Positions 17,364 through 26,335 of a stretch of 64,000 nt of DNA are shown in pieces. Under the pieces are notes generated by a model, which saw only the letters and a list, made by a program, of their open reading frames with translations, searched no databases and was not told the origin of the DNA. Position 1 is the first letter of the stretch, and each line of letters starts with the position of its first letter. The stretch comes from Arthrobacter sp. StoSoilB19 (GTDB lineage: Bacteria > Actinomycetota > Actinomycetes > Actinomycetales > Micrococcaceae). Both the position numbers and the translations under genes were made by a program. The stretch spans positions 1,798,001 through 1,862,000 of the forward strand of contig NZ_AP024650.1 in NCBI RefSeq assembly GCF_019977275.1, given 5' to 3'.

Positions 17364-19526
17364 TTACCCTGCGGCGGGGGACGCGACGCCCGGTGCCAGG
17401 AAACGCCTGCCGTTGACCCGCTCCGCGGCCCCCACCCGGTCCAGGTACGGCGTGATGCCACCCAGGAACATGGGCCAGCCCGCGCCCAGGATCATGCACA
17501 GGTCGATGTCCTCGGGTCCGGCGACGACGCCCTCGTCCAGCATGAGGCCGATTTCCTCAGCCAGGGCATCCTGGACGCGGTGCAGCACCTGCTCCGCCGT
17601 GGACGGGCTGGAGCCAAAGGACAGCAGCTCAAGCGTGGACTGGGGGATGGTCCGCGAACCGTCCGGGGCGGTCTCCCACAGTGCTTTGACGTTGTTGTCG
17701 ATGAGCTTCTTGAGGTTATCGGAGACCGGGAAGCGGTCGCCGAAGGCGGCGTTCAGGGACTCCTGGACATGCTGCGCAACGGGCAGGCCCACCATGGCCA
17801 GCAGCGTGAACGGCGTCATGGGCAGCCCCATGGGCCGCAACGCGGCGTCCGCCACCTCCGCCGGGGTGCCCTCGTCGAAGGCCGCCGTGACTTCCCCCAT
17901 GAGCCTCAGCAGGATGCGGTTGACCACGAACGCGGCCGCATCCTTGACCAGCACGCCGTTCTTCTTCAGCGCCTTGGCCAGCTCGAAGGCGGTGGCCAGC
18001 ACGGCATCGTCCGTGCGCGGGGCGCGGACGATTTCCAGCAGCGGCATCACAGCCACGGGATTGAAGAAGTGGAAGCCCACCAGCCGTTCGGGATGCTGCA
18101 GGTCCGCGGCCATTTCCGTCACGGAGAGCGAGGACGTGTTCGTGGCCAGGATGCACTCCGGCGCCACGATGCCTTCCAGCTCGGCGAAGACCTGCTTCTT
18201 GATGTGCATTTCCTCGAAGACGGCCTCGATCACGAAGTCGGCGTCAGCGAAGGCGTCCTTTGACACCGAGCCCGTCACCAGCGCCTTGGTCCGGTTGGCC
18301 GCGTCCTGGCTTAGGCGCTGCTTGGCCAGCAGCTTGTCCACCTCGGCGTGGACGTACGCAACGCCTTTGTCCACGCGCGCCTGGTCGATGTCGGTCAGGA
18401 CCACGGGCACCTTCAGCTGGCGGGCAAAAAGCAGGGCCAGTTGGCCGGCCATCAGTCCGGCGCCCACCACGCCCACCTTGGTGACGGGCCGGGCCAGCTT
18501 GCGGTCAGGGGCGCCGGCCGGGCGTTTGGCACGCTTCTGCACCAGGTCGAGGAAGGCGTAGACGGTGGAGCGGAACTCATCCGTCTGCATCAGCCCGGCC
18601 AGTGTTTCGCATTCCAGCGCGGCGGACTCCGCCGCTGTCATGGTGCGGTTTGCCTCGAGGATGTCCAGGACCTTGGCTGGGGCTGGGGAGGCGTTGGAGG
18701 TCTTGGCCTCGACGAAGGCCCGCCCCGCGTCCACCGCGGCGGCCCAGCGGGTTGCCGCGTCAGGGGAGGAAGGGTCGACGGCGTTGGCCCGCTCCGGGAC
18801 CACCTCACCGGAGATGACACCGGCCGCCCAGGCCAGCGACTGTTCCAGGAAGTCTGCAGGCTCGAAGAGGGCGTCGGCGATGCCCATGCCGAATGCCTGC
18901 GCACCGGTGAGGGGGCGGTTGTTGCTGAGCGGGTTTTCGATCATGACCTTTACGGCATTTTCCGGGCCCACCAGGCGGGGAAGGATGTAGACGCCGCCCC
19001 AGCCGGGCACCAGGCCAAGGAAGGCTTCCGGAAGCGCCAGGGCACCCGCCCCCGTGGACACCGTGCGGTAGGTGGACTGCAGGGCGATTTCCAGGCCGCC
19101 GCCCAGCGCGGCGCCGTTGATGAAGGCGAAGCTGGGGACGCCAAGGTTTGCCAGGGTTGCATAGACGTCGTGGCCCAGCTGTGCCATCCACAGCCCGTGC
19201 TCACGCTTTTCCAGCGACTTCACGGCGGAGAGGTCCGCGCCCGCCACCAGGTAATGCGGCTTGCCGGTCACCCCGACGCCCACAATCTCGCCACGGGCCG
19301 CACGGTCGCGCAGGCCCTCCAGGACGGTGCCGAGCTCCACCAGGGTGTTGGGGCCCAGGGTGGTGGGTTTGGTGTGGTCCAGGTCGTTGTCCAGGGTGAC
19401 GAGGGCAAAGGTGCCCGGGCTGGGCCTTCCCGCCGTGCCTGGCAGGGCGATGTCCTGCACATAGGAGTGGGTCACGGTTTCGTTGGGGAAAAGGTCCGCC
19501 AACTTGCGGTAATCTGCGGCGCTCAT
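17364..19526 (-). CDS. fadB: Bifunctional enoyl-CoA hydratase / 3-hydroxyacyl-CoA dehydrogenase
   Basis: Alpha subunit of the fatty-acid beta-oxidation complex, 720 residues, beginning MSAADYRK in an ATGA overlap with the thiolase gene; a longer upstream reading lies inside that gene. The N-terminal crotonase domain contains HYLVAGADLSAVKSL and SFAFINGAALGGGLEIALQS with the oxyanion-hole glycines and LGLVPGWGG. The central NAD-binding domain has VGVVGAGLMAGQLALLFARQ and VIEAVFEEMHIKKQVF. The C-terminal domain has VGFHFFNPV (catalytic His) and FVVNRILLRLMGE. It ends 40 bases from the convergent ECF operon. Start, domains and partner all agree with FadB. Confidence 0.96.
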   Translation of the reverse strand: MSAADYRKLADLFPNETVTHSYVQDIALPGTAGRPSPGTFALVTLDNDLDHTKPTTLGPNTLVELGTVLEGLRDRAARGEIVGVGVTGKPHYLVAGADLSAVKSLEKREHGLWMAQLGHDVYATLANLGVPSFAFINGAALGGGLEIALQSTYRTVSTGAGALALPEAFLGLVPGWGGVYILPRLVGPENAVKVMIENPLSNNRPLTGAQAFGMGIADALFEPADFLEQSLAWAAGVISGEVVPERANAVDPSSPDAATRWAAAVDAGRAFVEAKTSNASPAPAKVLDILEANRTMTAAESAALECETLAGLMQTDEFRSTVYAFLDLVQKRAKRPAGAPDRKLARPVTKVGVVGAGLMAGQLALLFARQLKVPVVLTDIDQARVDKGVAYVHAEVDKLLAKQRLSQDAANRTKALVTGSVSKDAFADADFVIEAVFEEMHIKKQVFAELEGIVAPECILATNTSSLSVTEMAADLQHPERLVGFHFFNPVAVMPLLEIVRAPRTDDAVLATAFELAKALKKNGVLVKDAAAFVVNRILLRLMGEVTAAFDEGTPAEVADAALRPMGLPMTPFTLLAMVGLPVAQHVQESLNAAFGDRFPVSDNLKKLIDNNVKALWETAPDGSRTIPQSTLELLSFGSSPSTAEQVLHRVQDALAEEIGLMLDEGVVAGPEDIDLCMILGAGWPMFLGGITPYLDRVGAAERVNGRRFLAPGVASPAAG

Positions 19527-20797
19527 GCCATGGCTCCTTCGGAAACGGCGGCGGTCTTCCCGGAGGGGGTTCCGCTGTAGTCGGGGTGGTGCGGGTTCTC
19601 CCAGATCACGGTGCCGCCCATGCCAAGGCCCACGCACATGGTGGTGATCCCGTACCGCACGGAGGGGTCCTCTTCGAACTGGCGGGCCAGCTGGATCATC
19701 AGCCGGACACCGGAGGAGGCAAGGGGGTGCCCCACGGCGATGGCGCCGCCGTACCGGTTGACCCGGGGGTCGTCGTCGGCGATGCCGTAGTGGTCAAGGA
19801 AGCTCAGGACCTGGACGGCGAACGCCTCGTTGATCTCGAACAGGCCGATGTCCCCGATGGTCAGCCCGGCGTTCTTCAGTGCTTTCTCGGTGGCCGGGAC
19901 GGGGCCGATGCCCATCACTTCGGGCTCCACCCCCGCATAGGCGTAGCTCACCAGCCGCATCTTCACGGGCAGCCCCAGCTCTGCGGCGGCCTCGGAGGAG
20001 GCAAGGACAGCGGCGGTTGCGCCGTCGTTCAGGCCGGCGGCGTTTCCGGCAGTAACCCGGCCGTGGGCCCGGAACGGCGTGCGCAGGGCGGCCAGGTCGT
20101 CCATGGTGGTGCCCGGGCGCGGCGGTTCGTCCTTGCTGTGGACGGTCCAGCCCTCGCCCGGCTTCCGGGCGGCAACGGGAACCAGGTCCGGCTGGATCCT
20201 GCCGTCCTGGTAGGCGGCTGCCAGCTTGTCCTGCGAGGCCACCGCGTAGGCATCGGTGCGCTGCCTGGTGATGGCGGGGAAGCGGTCGTGCAGGTTCTCG
20301 GCCGTGTTTCCCATGTTCAGGGCTGCCGGGTCCACCAGCCGCTCGGACATGAATCGGGGGTTGGGGTCGGCGCCGGAGCCCATGGGGTGGTGGCCCATGT
20401 GTTCCACTCCGCCGGCAACCACCACGTCGTAGGCGCCGAATCCGATGCCGCCGGCCGTGGTGGTGACGGCCGTCATGGCACCGGCGCACATCCGGTCGAT
20501 GGCGAAGCCGGGGACCGTCCGGGGGAGACCGGCCAGCAGCGCGGCGGTCCGGCCCAGGGTGAGGCCCTGGTCGCCGGTCTGGGTGGTGGCGGCAATGGCC
20601 ACCTCATCGATCCGCTCCGAAGGCAGGGACGGGTTGCGGCGAAGGAGGCCGCGGATGCACTTCACGATCAGGTCGTCGGCCCGGGTTCCGGCGTAAATTC
20701 CTTTCTCGCCGGCCCTGCCGAAGGGTGTGCGGATGCCGTCCACAAAGACGACGTCGCGGACAGTGCGCGGGGATGCGCCGCTTCCGTGCTGGCTCAC
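19523..20797 (-). CDS. fadA: Acetyl-CoA C-acyltransferase (thiolase)
   Basis: Beta subunit of the beta-oxidation complex: thiolytic cleavage of 3-ketoacyl-CoA. The GTG start at 20797 is chosen because GAGGAG lies about 7 bases upstream and leaves a short N-terminus before RDVVFVDGIRTPFGRAG; 424 residues. The nucleophilic Cys is in FAIDRMCAGAMTAV, the histidine in GGAIAVGHPLASSGVR, and the second catalytic Cys in TTMCVGLGMGGTVIWEN. It is first in the fadA-fadB operon and the upstream region holds a 16-bp perfect palindrome likely to be the operator. Confident. Confidence 0.96.
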   Translation of the reverse strand: MSQHGSGASPRTVRDVVFVDGIRTPFGRAGEKGIYAGTRADDLIVKCIRGLLRRNPSLPSERIDEVAIAATTQTGDQGLTLGRTAALLAGLPRTVPGFAIDRMCAGAMTAVTTTAGGIGFGAYDVVVAGGVEHMGHHPMGSGADPNPRFMSERLVDPAALNMGNTAENLHDRFPAITRQRTDAYAVASQDKLAAAYQDGRIQPDLVPVAARKPGEGWTVHSKDEPPRPGTTMDDLAALRTPFRAHGRVTAGNAAGLNDGATAAVLASSEAAAELGLPVKMRLVSYAYAGVEPEVMGIGPVPATEKALKNAGLTIGDIGLFEINEAFAVQVLSFLDHYGIADDDPRVNRYGGAIAVGHPLASSGVRLMIQLARQFEEDPSVRYGITTMCVGLGMGGTVIWENPHHPDYSGTPSGKTAAVSEGAMA

Positions 20798-20872
20798 GTG
20801 TAACTCCTCATCGAGACGTAGCGCCGGGCGCATGCCGGAGTGCGGCACTCACCTGGCGTCGGTCACACCGAT

Positions 20873-20888
20873 GTTACTCGTGAGTAAC
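20873..20888. promoter_or_regulatory. Palindromic operator upstream of fadAB
   Basis: GTTACTC-GT-GAGTAAC is a 16-bp perfect palindrome, about 75 bases before the fadA start and 20 bases after the convergent-side end of the RNase D gene. Size and symmetry resemble TetR-family operators. Regulators of fatty-acid degradation in actinobacteria are often TetR proteins, so control of fadAB by an acyl-CoA-sensing TetR is plausible. No such regulator gene is in the window. Confidence 0.55.
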
Positions 20889-20916
20889 TTAGCCTGCAAG
20901 GGCTGACGCGAAAAGG

Positions 20917-22251
20917 TTATTGGCCGGCCGCCGCAGCGGCCTGTTTGGGTTCCTTGGGTGGAAGCGGCTGCGGGTCCAGGAAGGCGGCGGAGATCAGCGG
21001 AGCCGTGAGTTCCACCTGCCACGGGCGGGCGCCCAGGGTCCGCAATTCCGCGGAAATCGAGTCTTCAGTGACGTCCGCGGGCGGCCGCCAGGCCACGCGC
21101 CGGAGGTAGTCGGGCGTCAGGAGGTTCTCCAGCGGGAGGTTCAATTCCTCGGCTTTCGCCTGGAGCAGGGGCCGGGCCGTGGCCAGGCGGGCAGCGGCTT
21201 CCGGATCGCGGTCGGCCCAGACCCGCGGCGGCGGCGGGGCGTTGGTGGCCAGGTGCAGGGGTGGCAGGTCCTCCAGGTCCCGGGCGGCCGTGATGCAGCG
21301 CAGCCACCGCGGCGCTTCGCGCTGGGCAGCGCGCCCGTGGAACCCCTTGGTGGTGAGCAGCTGTGGGACGGTGGCGGGCATGGCCTTCGCCGCGGCGACG
21401 AGGGCCGAGTCGGGGAGCAGCCGGCCCGGTGCCACATCGCGTTTTTGCGCCAGCGAGTCGCGTTCCAGCCACAGTTCGCGGACTGCGGCCAGCTGGCGGC
21501 GGTCCCGGATCTGGTGCAGGCCCGAGGTCTTCCGCCACGGGTCAACGCGCGGGGGAGCGATGCCCGCTGCGAGGATTGCCGCAAATTCCTGCTGGGCGTA
21601 CTCCAGTTTCCCGTCCGCCTCCAGCAGCTCGATAAGTTCCTCACGCAGTTCGGTCAGGACTTCCACGTCCAGGGCGGCATAGCGCAGCCAGGGCTCCGGC
21701 AGGGGCCGGGTGGACCAGTCGGCCGCGGAGTGTTCCTTGGCAAGCCCGAATCCCAGCAGCTGCTCGATGACGGCGGCCAGGCCTACCCGGGGCAGCCCGG
21801 CCAGGCGCGCGGCGAGTTCGGTGTCAAAGAGCTTGTCCGGCCACATCCCGAGCTCGGAAAGGCAGGGCAGGTCCTGGGTGGCGGCGTGCAGGATCCATTC
21901 GACGCCCCGCAGGGCGTCGTTGATGATGTCCAGGTTCTCGAACGGTTCGGGATCGATCAGCCAGGTTCCGGCGCCCTCGCGGCGGATCTGGACCAGGAAG
22001 GCGCGCTGTCCGTAGCGGAAACCTGATGCGCGCTCGGCGTCCACGCCGGCGGGTCCGGTGCCGGCGGCAATGGCCGCGGCACACCGCTCCAGGCCGGACG
22101 CAGTTTCGATGACCAGCGGAACGCCGTCCCGGGGGGAGTCAAGGTCGATGATTTCGGGGATGGGGCTGTCAAAGCCCTCCACCGTGATGTGGGATGCGGC
22201 AGCAGCAGCCGGGACGCCGGCCGTGGTGTTTTCCGGAATGTTTGGGGTCAT
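20917..22251 (-). CDS. rnd: Ribonuclease D (HRDC-domain 3'-5' exonuclease)
   Basis: DEDD-family exonuclease that trims the 3' ends of tRNA and other structured RNAs; 444 residues, cytosolic. The nuclease domain spans about residues 45-215: GVDAERASGFRY (first Asp-Glu), ILHAATQDLPCL (second Asp) and RYAALDVEVLTEL (C-terminal Tyr and Asp). The HRDC domain follows (LQHEL-type helices, here REEL...LREL, about 235-310). A TAAACT box 9 nt before the ATG may drive a nearly leaderless transcript. The neighbour DUF3000 is a usual companion in actinobacteria. Confident for the family. Confidence 0.92.
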   Translation of the reverse strand: MTPNIPENTTAGVPAAAAASHITVEGFDSPIPEIIDLDSPRDGVPLVIETASGLERCAAAIAAGTGPAGVDAERASGFRYGQRAFLVQIRREGAGTWLIDPEPFENLDIINDALRGVEWILHAATQDLPCLSELGMWPDKLFDTELAARLAGLPRVGLAAVIEQLLGFGLAKEHSAADWSTRPLPEPWLRYAALDVEVLTELREELIELLEADGKLEYAQQEFAAILAAGIAPPRVDPWRKTSGLHQIRDRRQLAAVRELWLERDSLAQKRDVAPGRLLPDSALVAAAKAMPATVPQLLTTKGFHGRAAQREAPRWLRCITAARDLEDLPPLHLATNAPPPPRVWADRDPEAAARLATARPLLQAKAEELNLPLENLLTPDYLRRVAWRPPADVTEDSISAELRTLGARPWQVELTAPLISAAFLDPQPLPPKEPKQAAAAAGQ

Positions 22252-22263
22252 GATGCCCCCAGT

Positions 22264-22956
22264 TTACCGGGCTGCCCCATAACCGTTCTGCTGGCTTCGC
22301 CGACGGGGTGGGAGTGCGGTGACGCCGTCGGGGAGCGGCGGCAGGCCGGCGAACGTGCACACCATGTCGGACCAGGCCTCAAGGTGGGCCTGGACATCGG
22401 AGGAAGCGGGCGTCCAGGAGGCCCGGAGTTCGATGTCGATGGACCCGGGCCGCCCGGCCAGTGTCCCGAAGCTTTCGGAGAGGACGCGGGTGGCGGTGCC
22501 GCCGGCGGCCCGGTATGCCGCCTTGTGGTTTTCCAACGCCTCCACCAGCCAGGTCCACGCCACGGTTCCCAGCATCTGGTCGTTGCCCATTTCCGGTTCC
22601 AGCTCTGCACGGATGTAGGTGACGATCCGGAATTCGCCATCCCAGACCGCCGAGCCATCCGGATCGTGCAGCAGGATGAAGCGTCCGGTGGCCAGCTCCG
22701 TTTCGTCCTCGTCCGCCGGTCCCGGGGCGGCCGTTCCGGATGCGGCGGCAAACGCCATGGCCGCAGGTCCGTGGACCGGCGTGGACGGGGTTGCGGCGCC
22801 CGGTGCCATCACCTCTGCGCCCAGCGCGACGGCGAAGGGTGCCAGCCGCGCGGGGGCTGGGATCTCCGCGAGGCGAAGTTCCTTCCGGCAGCGGGCTTTC
22901 CTGAGGGTTCCCAAGGCGTGGAGAAAATCCGGGGGAACCTGGTCCAGTGCGTTCAC
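22264..22956 (-). CDS. DUF3000 domain-containing protein
   Basis: A 230-residue soluble protein of unknown function starting with GTG (MNALDQVPPDFLHALGTLRK). Recognised by the core ILLHDPDGSAVWDGEFRIVT, MGNDQMLGTVAWTWLVEALE and IELRASWTP, which I associate with actinobacterial DUF3000. A low-complexity Ala/Pro/Gly segment occupies about residues 50-85. It ends 12 bases before rnd and is probably read with it. A TAATCT box ends 6 nt before the GTG, predicting a leaderless mRNA. No catalytic motif can be named. Confidence 0.8.
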   Translation of the reverse strand: MNALDQVPPDFLHALGTLRKARCRKELRLAEIPAPARLAPFAVALGAEVMAPGAATPSTPVHGPAAMAFAAASGTAAPGPADEDETELATGRFILLHDPDGSAVWDGEFRIVTYIRAELEPEMGNDQMLGTVAWTWLVEALENHKAAYRAAGGTATRVLSESFGTLAGRPGSIDIELRASWTPASSDVQAHLEAWSDMVCTFAGLPPLPDGVTALPPRRRSQQNGYGAAR

Positions 22957-22962
22957 CTTGGC

Positions 22963-22968
22963 AGATTA
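22963..22968 (-). promoter_or_regulatory. Leaderless -10 box of DUF3000 gene
   Basis: On the minus strand this reads TAATCT, 6 nt before the GTG start codon. There is no separate Shine-Dalgarno region, so transcription and translation probably start at the same place. Confidence 0.5.
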
Positions 22969-23014
22969 CGGGGCGGGACGGGCCGGGGCAGGAAGGCTCG
23001 CCGTCGGCGGCCGC

Positions 23015-24124
23015 TCACCCGGCCTGGCCGGCGCGGTATTCCCGGAGCTCATGGCGGATCGCGGCAGCAAAGGTATCGACGTCCTCCTCCGTGGTGTCAA
23101 AGGAACACATCCACCGAACTTCCCCTTTCGCCTCATCCCAGTCGTAGAACCGGAAGGACTTCCGCAGACGGTCCGCCGTACCGGGGGGAAGGATGGCGAA
23201 GACTCCGTTGGATTCGGTTTCCTGGGTGGGCCGGACGCCCTCAATGGTGTCGACGGCGGCACGCAGCCGGGTGGCCATGGCGTTGGCGTGTGCGGCCGAG
23301 CGCAGCCACAGGTCGCCTTCCAGGAGGGCGATGAACTGGGCGGACATGAAACGCATCTTGGAGGCCAGCTGCATGTCCATCTTGCGCAGGTAGACCAGGC
23401 CGTGGGCGGCTTCCGGGTTCAGTGCCACCACTACTTCGCCGAAGAGCAGCCCGTTCTTGGTGCCGCCGAAGGAGAGGATATCGACGCCGGCGTCCCGGGT
23501 GAAGGCGCGCAGGGGCACGCCCAGGTGGGCTGCCGCGTTGGCCAGCCGCGCCCCGTCCATGTGCAGCTTCATGCCCCTGGCGTGCGCGTGGTCGGCGATG
23601 GCACGGACTTCTTCCGGCGTGTAGCAGGTGCCCAGTTCCGTGGTCTGGGTGATGGAGACGGCGAGCGGCTGGGCTCGGTGCTCGTCACCCCAGCCCCAGG
23701 CCTCCCGGTCGATCAGTTCAGGAGTCAGTTTCCCGTCCGGCGTGGGCACGTGCAGGAGTTTTAGGCCGCCGATGCGTTCCGGTGCCCCGTTCTCGTCCAT
23801 GTTGATGTGGGCGGTGGAGGCGCATACCACGGCACCCCAGCGGGGGAGCAGGGACTGCAGCGACAGGACGTTGGCGCCGGTGCCGTTAAAGACGGGGAAG
23901 CATTCGATGCCTGGGCCGAAGTGGTCAACCATCAGTTCCTGCAGCCGCGCGGTGTAGTCGTCTTCGCCGTAGGAGACCTGGTGTCCGCCATTGGCTGCGG
24001 CAAGGGCTGCCAGGACTTCCGGGTGGACCCCGGAGTAGTTGTCGGAGGCAAATCCGCGCACGTTGGGATCATGCAGCCGCAGCGCCGCACGGGTTTCTGC
24101 TGTGGTGGTCATAGGGTTGCTCAC
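23015..24124 (-). CDS. Low-specificity L-threonine aldolase
   Basis: PLP enzyme of the beta-eliminating lyase family that splits threonine or allo-threonine into glycine and acetaldehyde; 369 residues. Motifs: FASDNYSGVHPEVL at the N-terminus, VFNGTGANVLSL, HMDGARLANAA (PLP-binding Asp/Arg) and the Schiff-base lysine in LSFGGTKNGLLFGE. GTG at 24124 is preferred over the ATG four codons later because TAAACT sits exactly 6 nt upstream, a leaderless arrangement. It stands alone between an SDR gene and DUF3000. Confident at family level; the preferred isomer is not evident from sequence. Confidence 0.88.
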   Translation of the reverse strand: MSNPMTTTAETRAALRLHDPNVRGFASDNYSGVHPEVLAALAAANGGHQVSYGEDDYTARLQELMVDHFGPGIECFPVFNGTGANVLSLQSLLPRWGAVVCASTAHINMDENGAPERIGGLKLLHVPTPDGKLTPELIDREAWGWGDEHRAQPLAVSITQTTELGTCYTPEEVRAIADHAHARGMKLHMDGARLANAAAHLGVPLRAFTRDAGVDILSFGGTKNGLLFGEVVVALNPEAAHGLVYLRKMDMQLASKMRFMSAQFIALLEGDLWLRSAAHANAMATRLRAAVDTIEGVRPTQETESNGVFAILPPGTADRLRKSFRFYDWDEAKGEVRWMCSFDTTEEDVDTFAAAIRHELREYRAGQAG

Positions 24125-24130
24125 GCTTTC

Positions 24131-24136
24131 AGTTTA
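24131..24136 (-). promoter_or_regulatory. Leaderless -10 box of threonine aldolase gene
   Basis: Minus-strand TAAACT ends 6 nt before the GTG start. This spacing decides the start codon choice for the aldolase. Confidence 0.5.
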
Positions 24137-24170
24137 GGTACTGCCACGCCAGGCAAAGCCAGACAGGCGG

Positions 24171-24917
24171 TCAGTCCGCCAGCCGGAGCCGGGCGCCGTT
24201 GAGTTCGGCGGACGGAGTGGTGAAAAGCCGGACGACGGCGGCAGCCAGGTCAGTTACGTCCGTTGCCCCCGGGAATTTCCGCTGGGGATGGGCGCGGCGC
24301 AGGTCATCGTCCACCAGCGCCTTGACCACCAGGATGGTGGCGGCCGCCGGGCTACCGCTGCTCCCGGAGGCCTGGCGGAAGCCATCGGCCATGGCCATGG
24401 TCCAGGTTTCCGCGGCGGCTTTCGCCGCCACGTAGCTGGCGACCGCTGCGGCGGGCTGATCCAGGGCAGTGGATGAAACCATCGCAAACCTTCCCGACGT
24501 GGAGGCGGCGATGTCGTCGAAAAAGACGCGTGACACGTTGCGCAGCGTGGTGATGGCGCCGCGTTCCAGGAAGTCCCAGTCGTCGTCGGACTGGTCCGCG
24601 ATGCCCTTGGCCCCGCGCCAGCCGCCCACCAGGTGGATCACGCCGTCCACCGCCCCCAAGGCGCCGGTGACGTCGTCGCGCAGCCGCCGGACGTCCGCCA
24701 AAACCGCCAGGTCGCACGCAAATGGACTGACGCCGTCGCCCGCTTTCCGCGCTGCCTCCGTGATCCGGGCCTGGTCGGAGCCCGCCGTGGCCACCCGGTG
24801 CCCCGCGGCAGCCAGTGCCCGCGCCACGGCGATTCCCGACGCGCCGCTGCCGCCGGCCACCAGGACAGTGAGCGGCCGGGCGGAGGGCGCGCCCCCGGCC
24901 GGACCGGCGCTGCTCAC
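24171..24917 (-). CDS. SDR-family oxidoreductase coupled to DUF6421
   Basis: Short-chain dehydrogenase/reductase, 248 residues. The nucleotide-binding motif is VLVAGGSGASGIAVARAL, with GGSGASG replacing the usual TGxxxGxG, then FACDLAVLADV and VDGVIHLVGGW. The catalytic region reads MVSSTALDQPAAAVASYVAAKAA, giving the Ser and the YxxxK pair. GTG start overlaps the stop of the upstream DUF6421 gene (GTGA), so the two proteins are made together. Substrate and cofactor preference are not deducible. The tight coupling to a protein of unknown function is the main clue to its role. Confidence 0.82.
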   Translation of the reverse strand: MSSAGPAGGAPSARPLTVLVAGGSGASGIAVARALAAAGHRVATAGSDQARITEAARKAGDGVSPFACDLAVLADVRRLRDDVTGALGAVDGVIHLVGGWRGAKGIADQSDDDWDFLERGAITTLRNVSRVFFDDIAASTSGRFAMVSSTALDQPAAAVASYVAAKAAAETWTMAMADGFRQASGSSGSPAAATILVVKALVDDDLRRAHPQRKFPGATDVTDLAAAVVRLFTTPSAELNGARLRLAD

Positions 24918-26281
24918 AGCGCGGAGCGGCCGGTGATCCCGGCGGTGGACTCAATGACGGGGCGCATCTTCTTCTCCAGTGCCTCGTAGAACATGGACAG
25001 CGGGAACTCGTCGTCCAGCACCTGGTCCGTAAGTCCGCGGGGCGTCCCCGCCAACGGCAGCGCGTCCGGGCCCTTGGCCCAGACGGAGGCGGGGTTGGGC
25101 GTGACGGTGGCCGAAACCAGCTGGTAGGCCGCCAGCCAGTGGGCGGTCTTGGGACGGTCAATGGACCGCCAGTAGAGTTCGTCGATGCTGGCACCCAGGG
25201 CGATCACGGCGTCCGCCACCTCATCCCAGTCGATGGTAAGCCGGGTATCCGTCCAGTGCAGCACGTGGTGCTGGTGCAGCCAGGCAAAGAGGAGCTGGCC
25301 GCCCAGGCCATCGTAGTTGCGGACCCGGCTGCCGGTGATGGCGAAGCGGAAAATGCGGTCGAAGATGATTGCGTACTGTACGAGCTTCGCGTGCCGCCGT
25401 GCGTCGGGGTCGGCGTCGTCGTCCCTTTCGATCCGCACCGATTCGCGGAAGGCCGTGAGGTCGCAGCGCAGTTCTTCCAGCGAATACAGGAAGTAGGGCA
25501 TCCGCTGCTTGATCATGAACGGATCGAACGGCAGGTCCCCGCGCATATGCGTCCGGTCGTGGATCAGGTCCCACATCACGAAGGTGGCCTCGGTGAGGTC
25601 CTGGTCCGCGAGCAGTTCAGCGGCGGCCTCCGGCAGCTCCAGGGCCGTGATCTCCGCGGCGGCCTTCAGCACGCGGCGGAACCGGGCGGCTTCACGGTCG
25701 GCAAAGATGGCGCCCCATGTGAACGTGGGGGTCTGGCTGACGGCCACAGTCTCGGGGAAGAGGACGGCCGAGTTCGTGTCGTAGCCGGGAGTGAAGTCGA
25801 CGAACCGGATGGGGACGAACAGCTTGTTCGAGTAGTCCCCGGCCTCCAGTCCGGCGATGAATTCGGGCCAGATGACCTCCACCAGCACAGCCTCCACCAG
25901 CCTGTTGCTGCTGCCGTTCTGGGTGTACATCGGGAACACCACAAGGTGCTGCAGCCCGTCGCGGCGGTGCTCCTGCGGCTGGAAGGCCAGGAGCGAGGAG
26001 AGGAAGTCGGGGACAGGAAAGCCGCCGGCGGCCCATGCCTCGAAGTCTTTGCAGGCGGCGTCCAGGTAGTCGGCGTCGTGCGGAAAGGCGGGGGCCAGGG
26101 CCCGGATGGCGGCCACAATGGCATCCACGTACTGCGCTGCCTCCCCGTGGTCCGCGGGGTTGGGGACGGACCCGTCCTGGACCTGGAGCGCCTGCAGTGC
26201 GGTGGCGGCGGCCTTGAGCCGGAGCCAGTCGTGGTCCTGTGCGGAAATCCCGGTGACGGCGGTGGTCAGGGTCTCTGTCAT
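24914..26281 (-). CDS. DUF6421-like protein of unknown function
   Basis: A 455-residue soluble protein, first gene of a two-gene unit with the SDR. I relate it by memory to the DUF6421 family of Streptomyces and other actinobacteria. Striking conserved-looking stretches are MWDLIHDRTHMRGDLPFDPF, KQRMPYFLYSLEELRCDL and LFAWLHQHHVLHWTDTRL; the HDRTH and HQHH histidines could bind a metal. No signal peptide or membrane segment is visible. Together with the coupled SDR it may form an oxidoreductase pathway step, but nothing shows the substrate. A long hairpin lies just before its ribosome-binding site. Confidence 0.65.
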   Translation of the reverse strand: MTETLTTAVTGISAQDHDWLRLKAAATALQALQVQDGSVPNPADHGEAAQYVDAIVAAIRALAPAFPHDADYLDAACKDFEAWAAGGFPVPDFLSSLLAFQPQEHRRDGLQHLVVFPMYTQNGSSNRLVEAVLVEVIWPEFIAGLEAGDYSNKLFVPIRFVDFTPGYDTNSAVLFPETVAVSQTPTFTWGAIFADREAARFRRVLKAAAEITALELPEAAAELLADQDLTEATFVMWDLIHDRTHMRGDLPFDPFMIKQRMPYFLYSLEELRCDLTAFRESVRIERDDDADPDARRHAKLVQYAIIFDRIFRFAITGSRVRNYDGLGGQLLFAWLHQHHVLHWTDTRLTIDWDEVADAVIALGASIDELYWRSIDRPKTAHWLAAYQLVSATVTPNPASVWAKGPDALPLAGTPRGLTDQVLDDEFPLSMFYEALEKKMRPVIESTAGITGRSAL

Positions 26282-26295
26282 CGTCGGCTGCCTTT

Positions 26296-26335
26296 CTGGT
26301 TGCTTGCTTCTCCGGTGAGCGTAACAAGCAACCAG
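26296..26335 (-). promoter_or_regulatory. 11-bp hairpin in the 5' leader of DUF6421-SDR unit
   Basis: CTGGTTGCTTG (26296-26306) and CAAGCAACCAG (26325-26335) are perfect inverted repeats with an 18-base spacer. In the mRNA the hairpin ends directly at the AAAGG ribosome-binding site before the ATG at 26281. A stem in this place could control ribosome access or mRNA stability. No T-run follows, so it is not a terminator. Confidence 0.55.
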
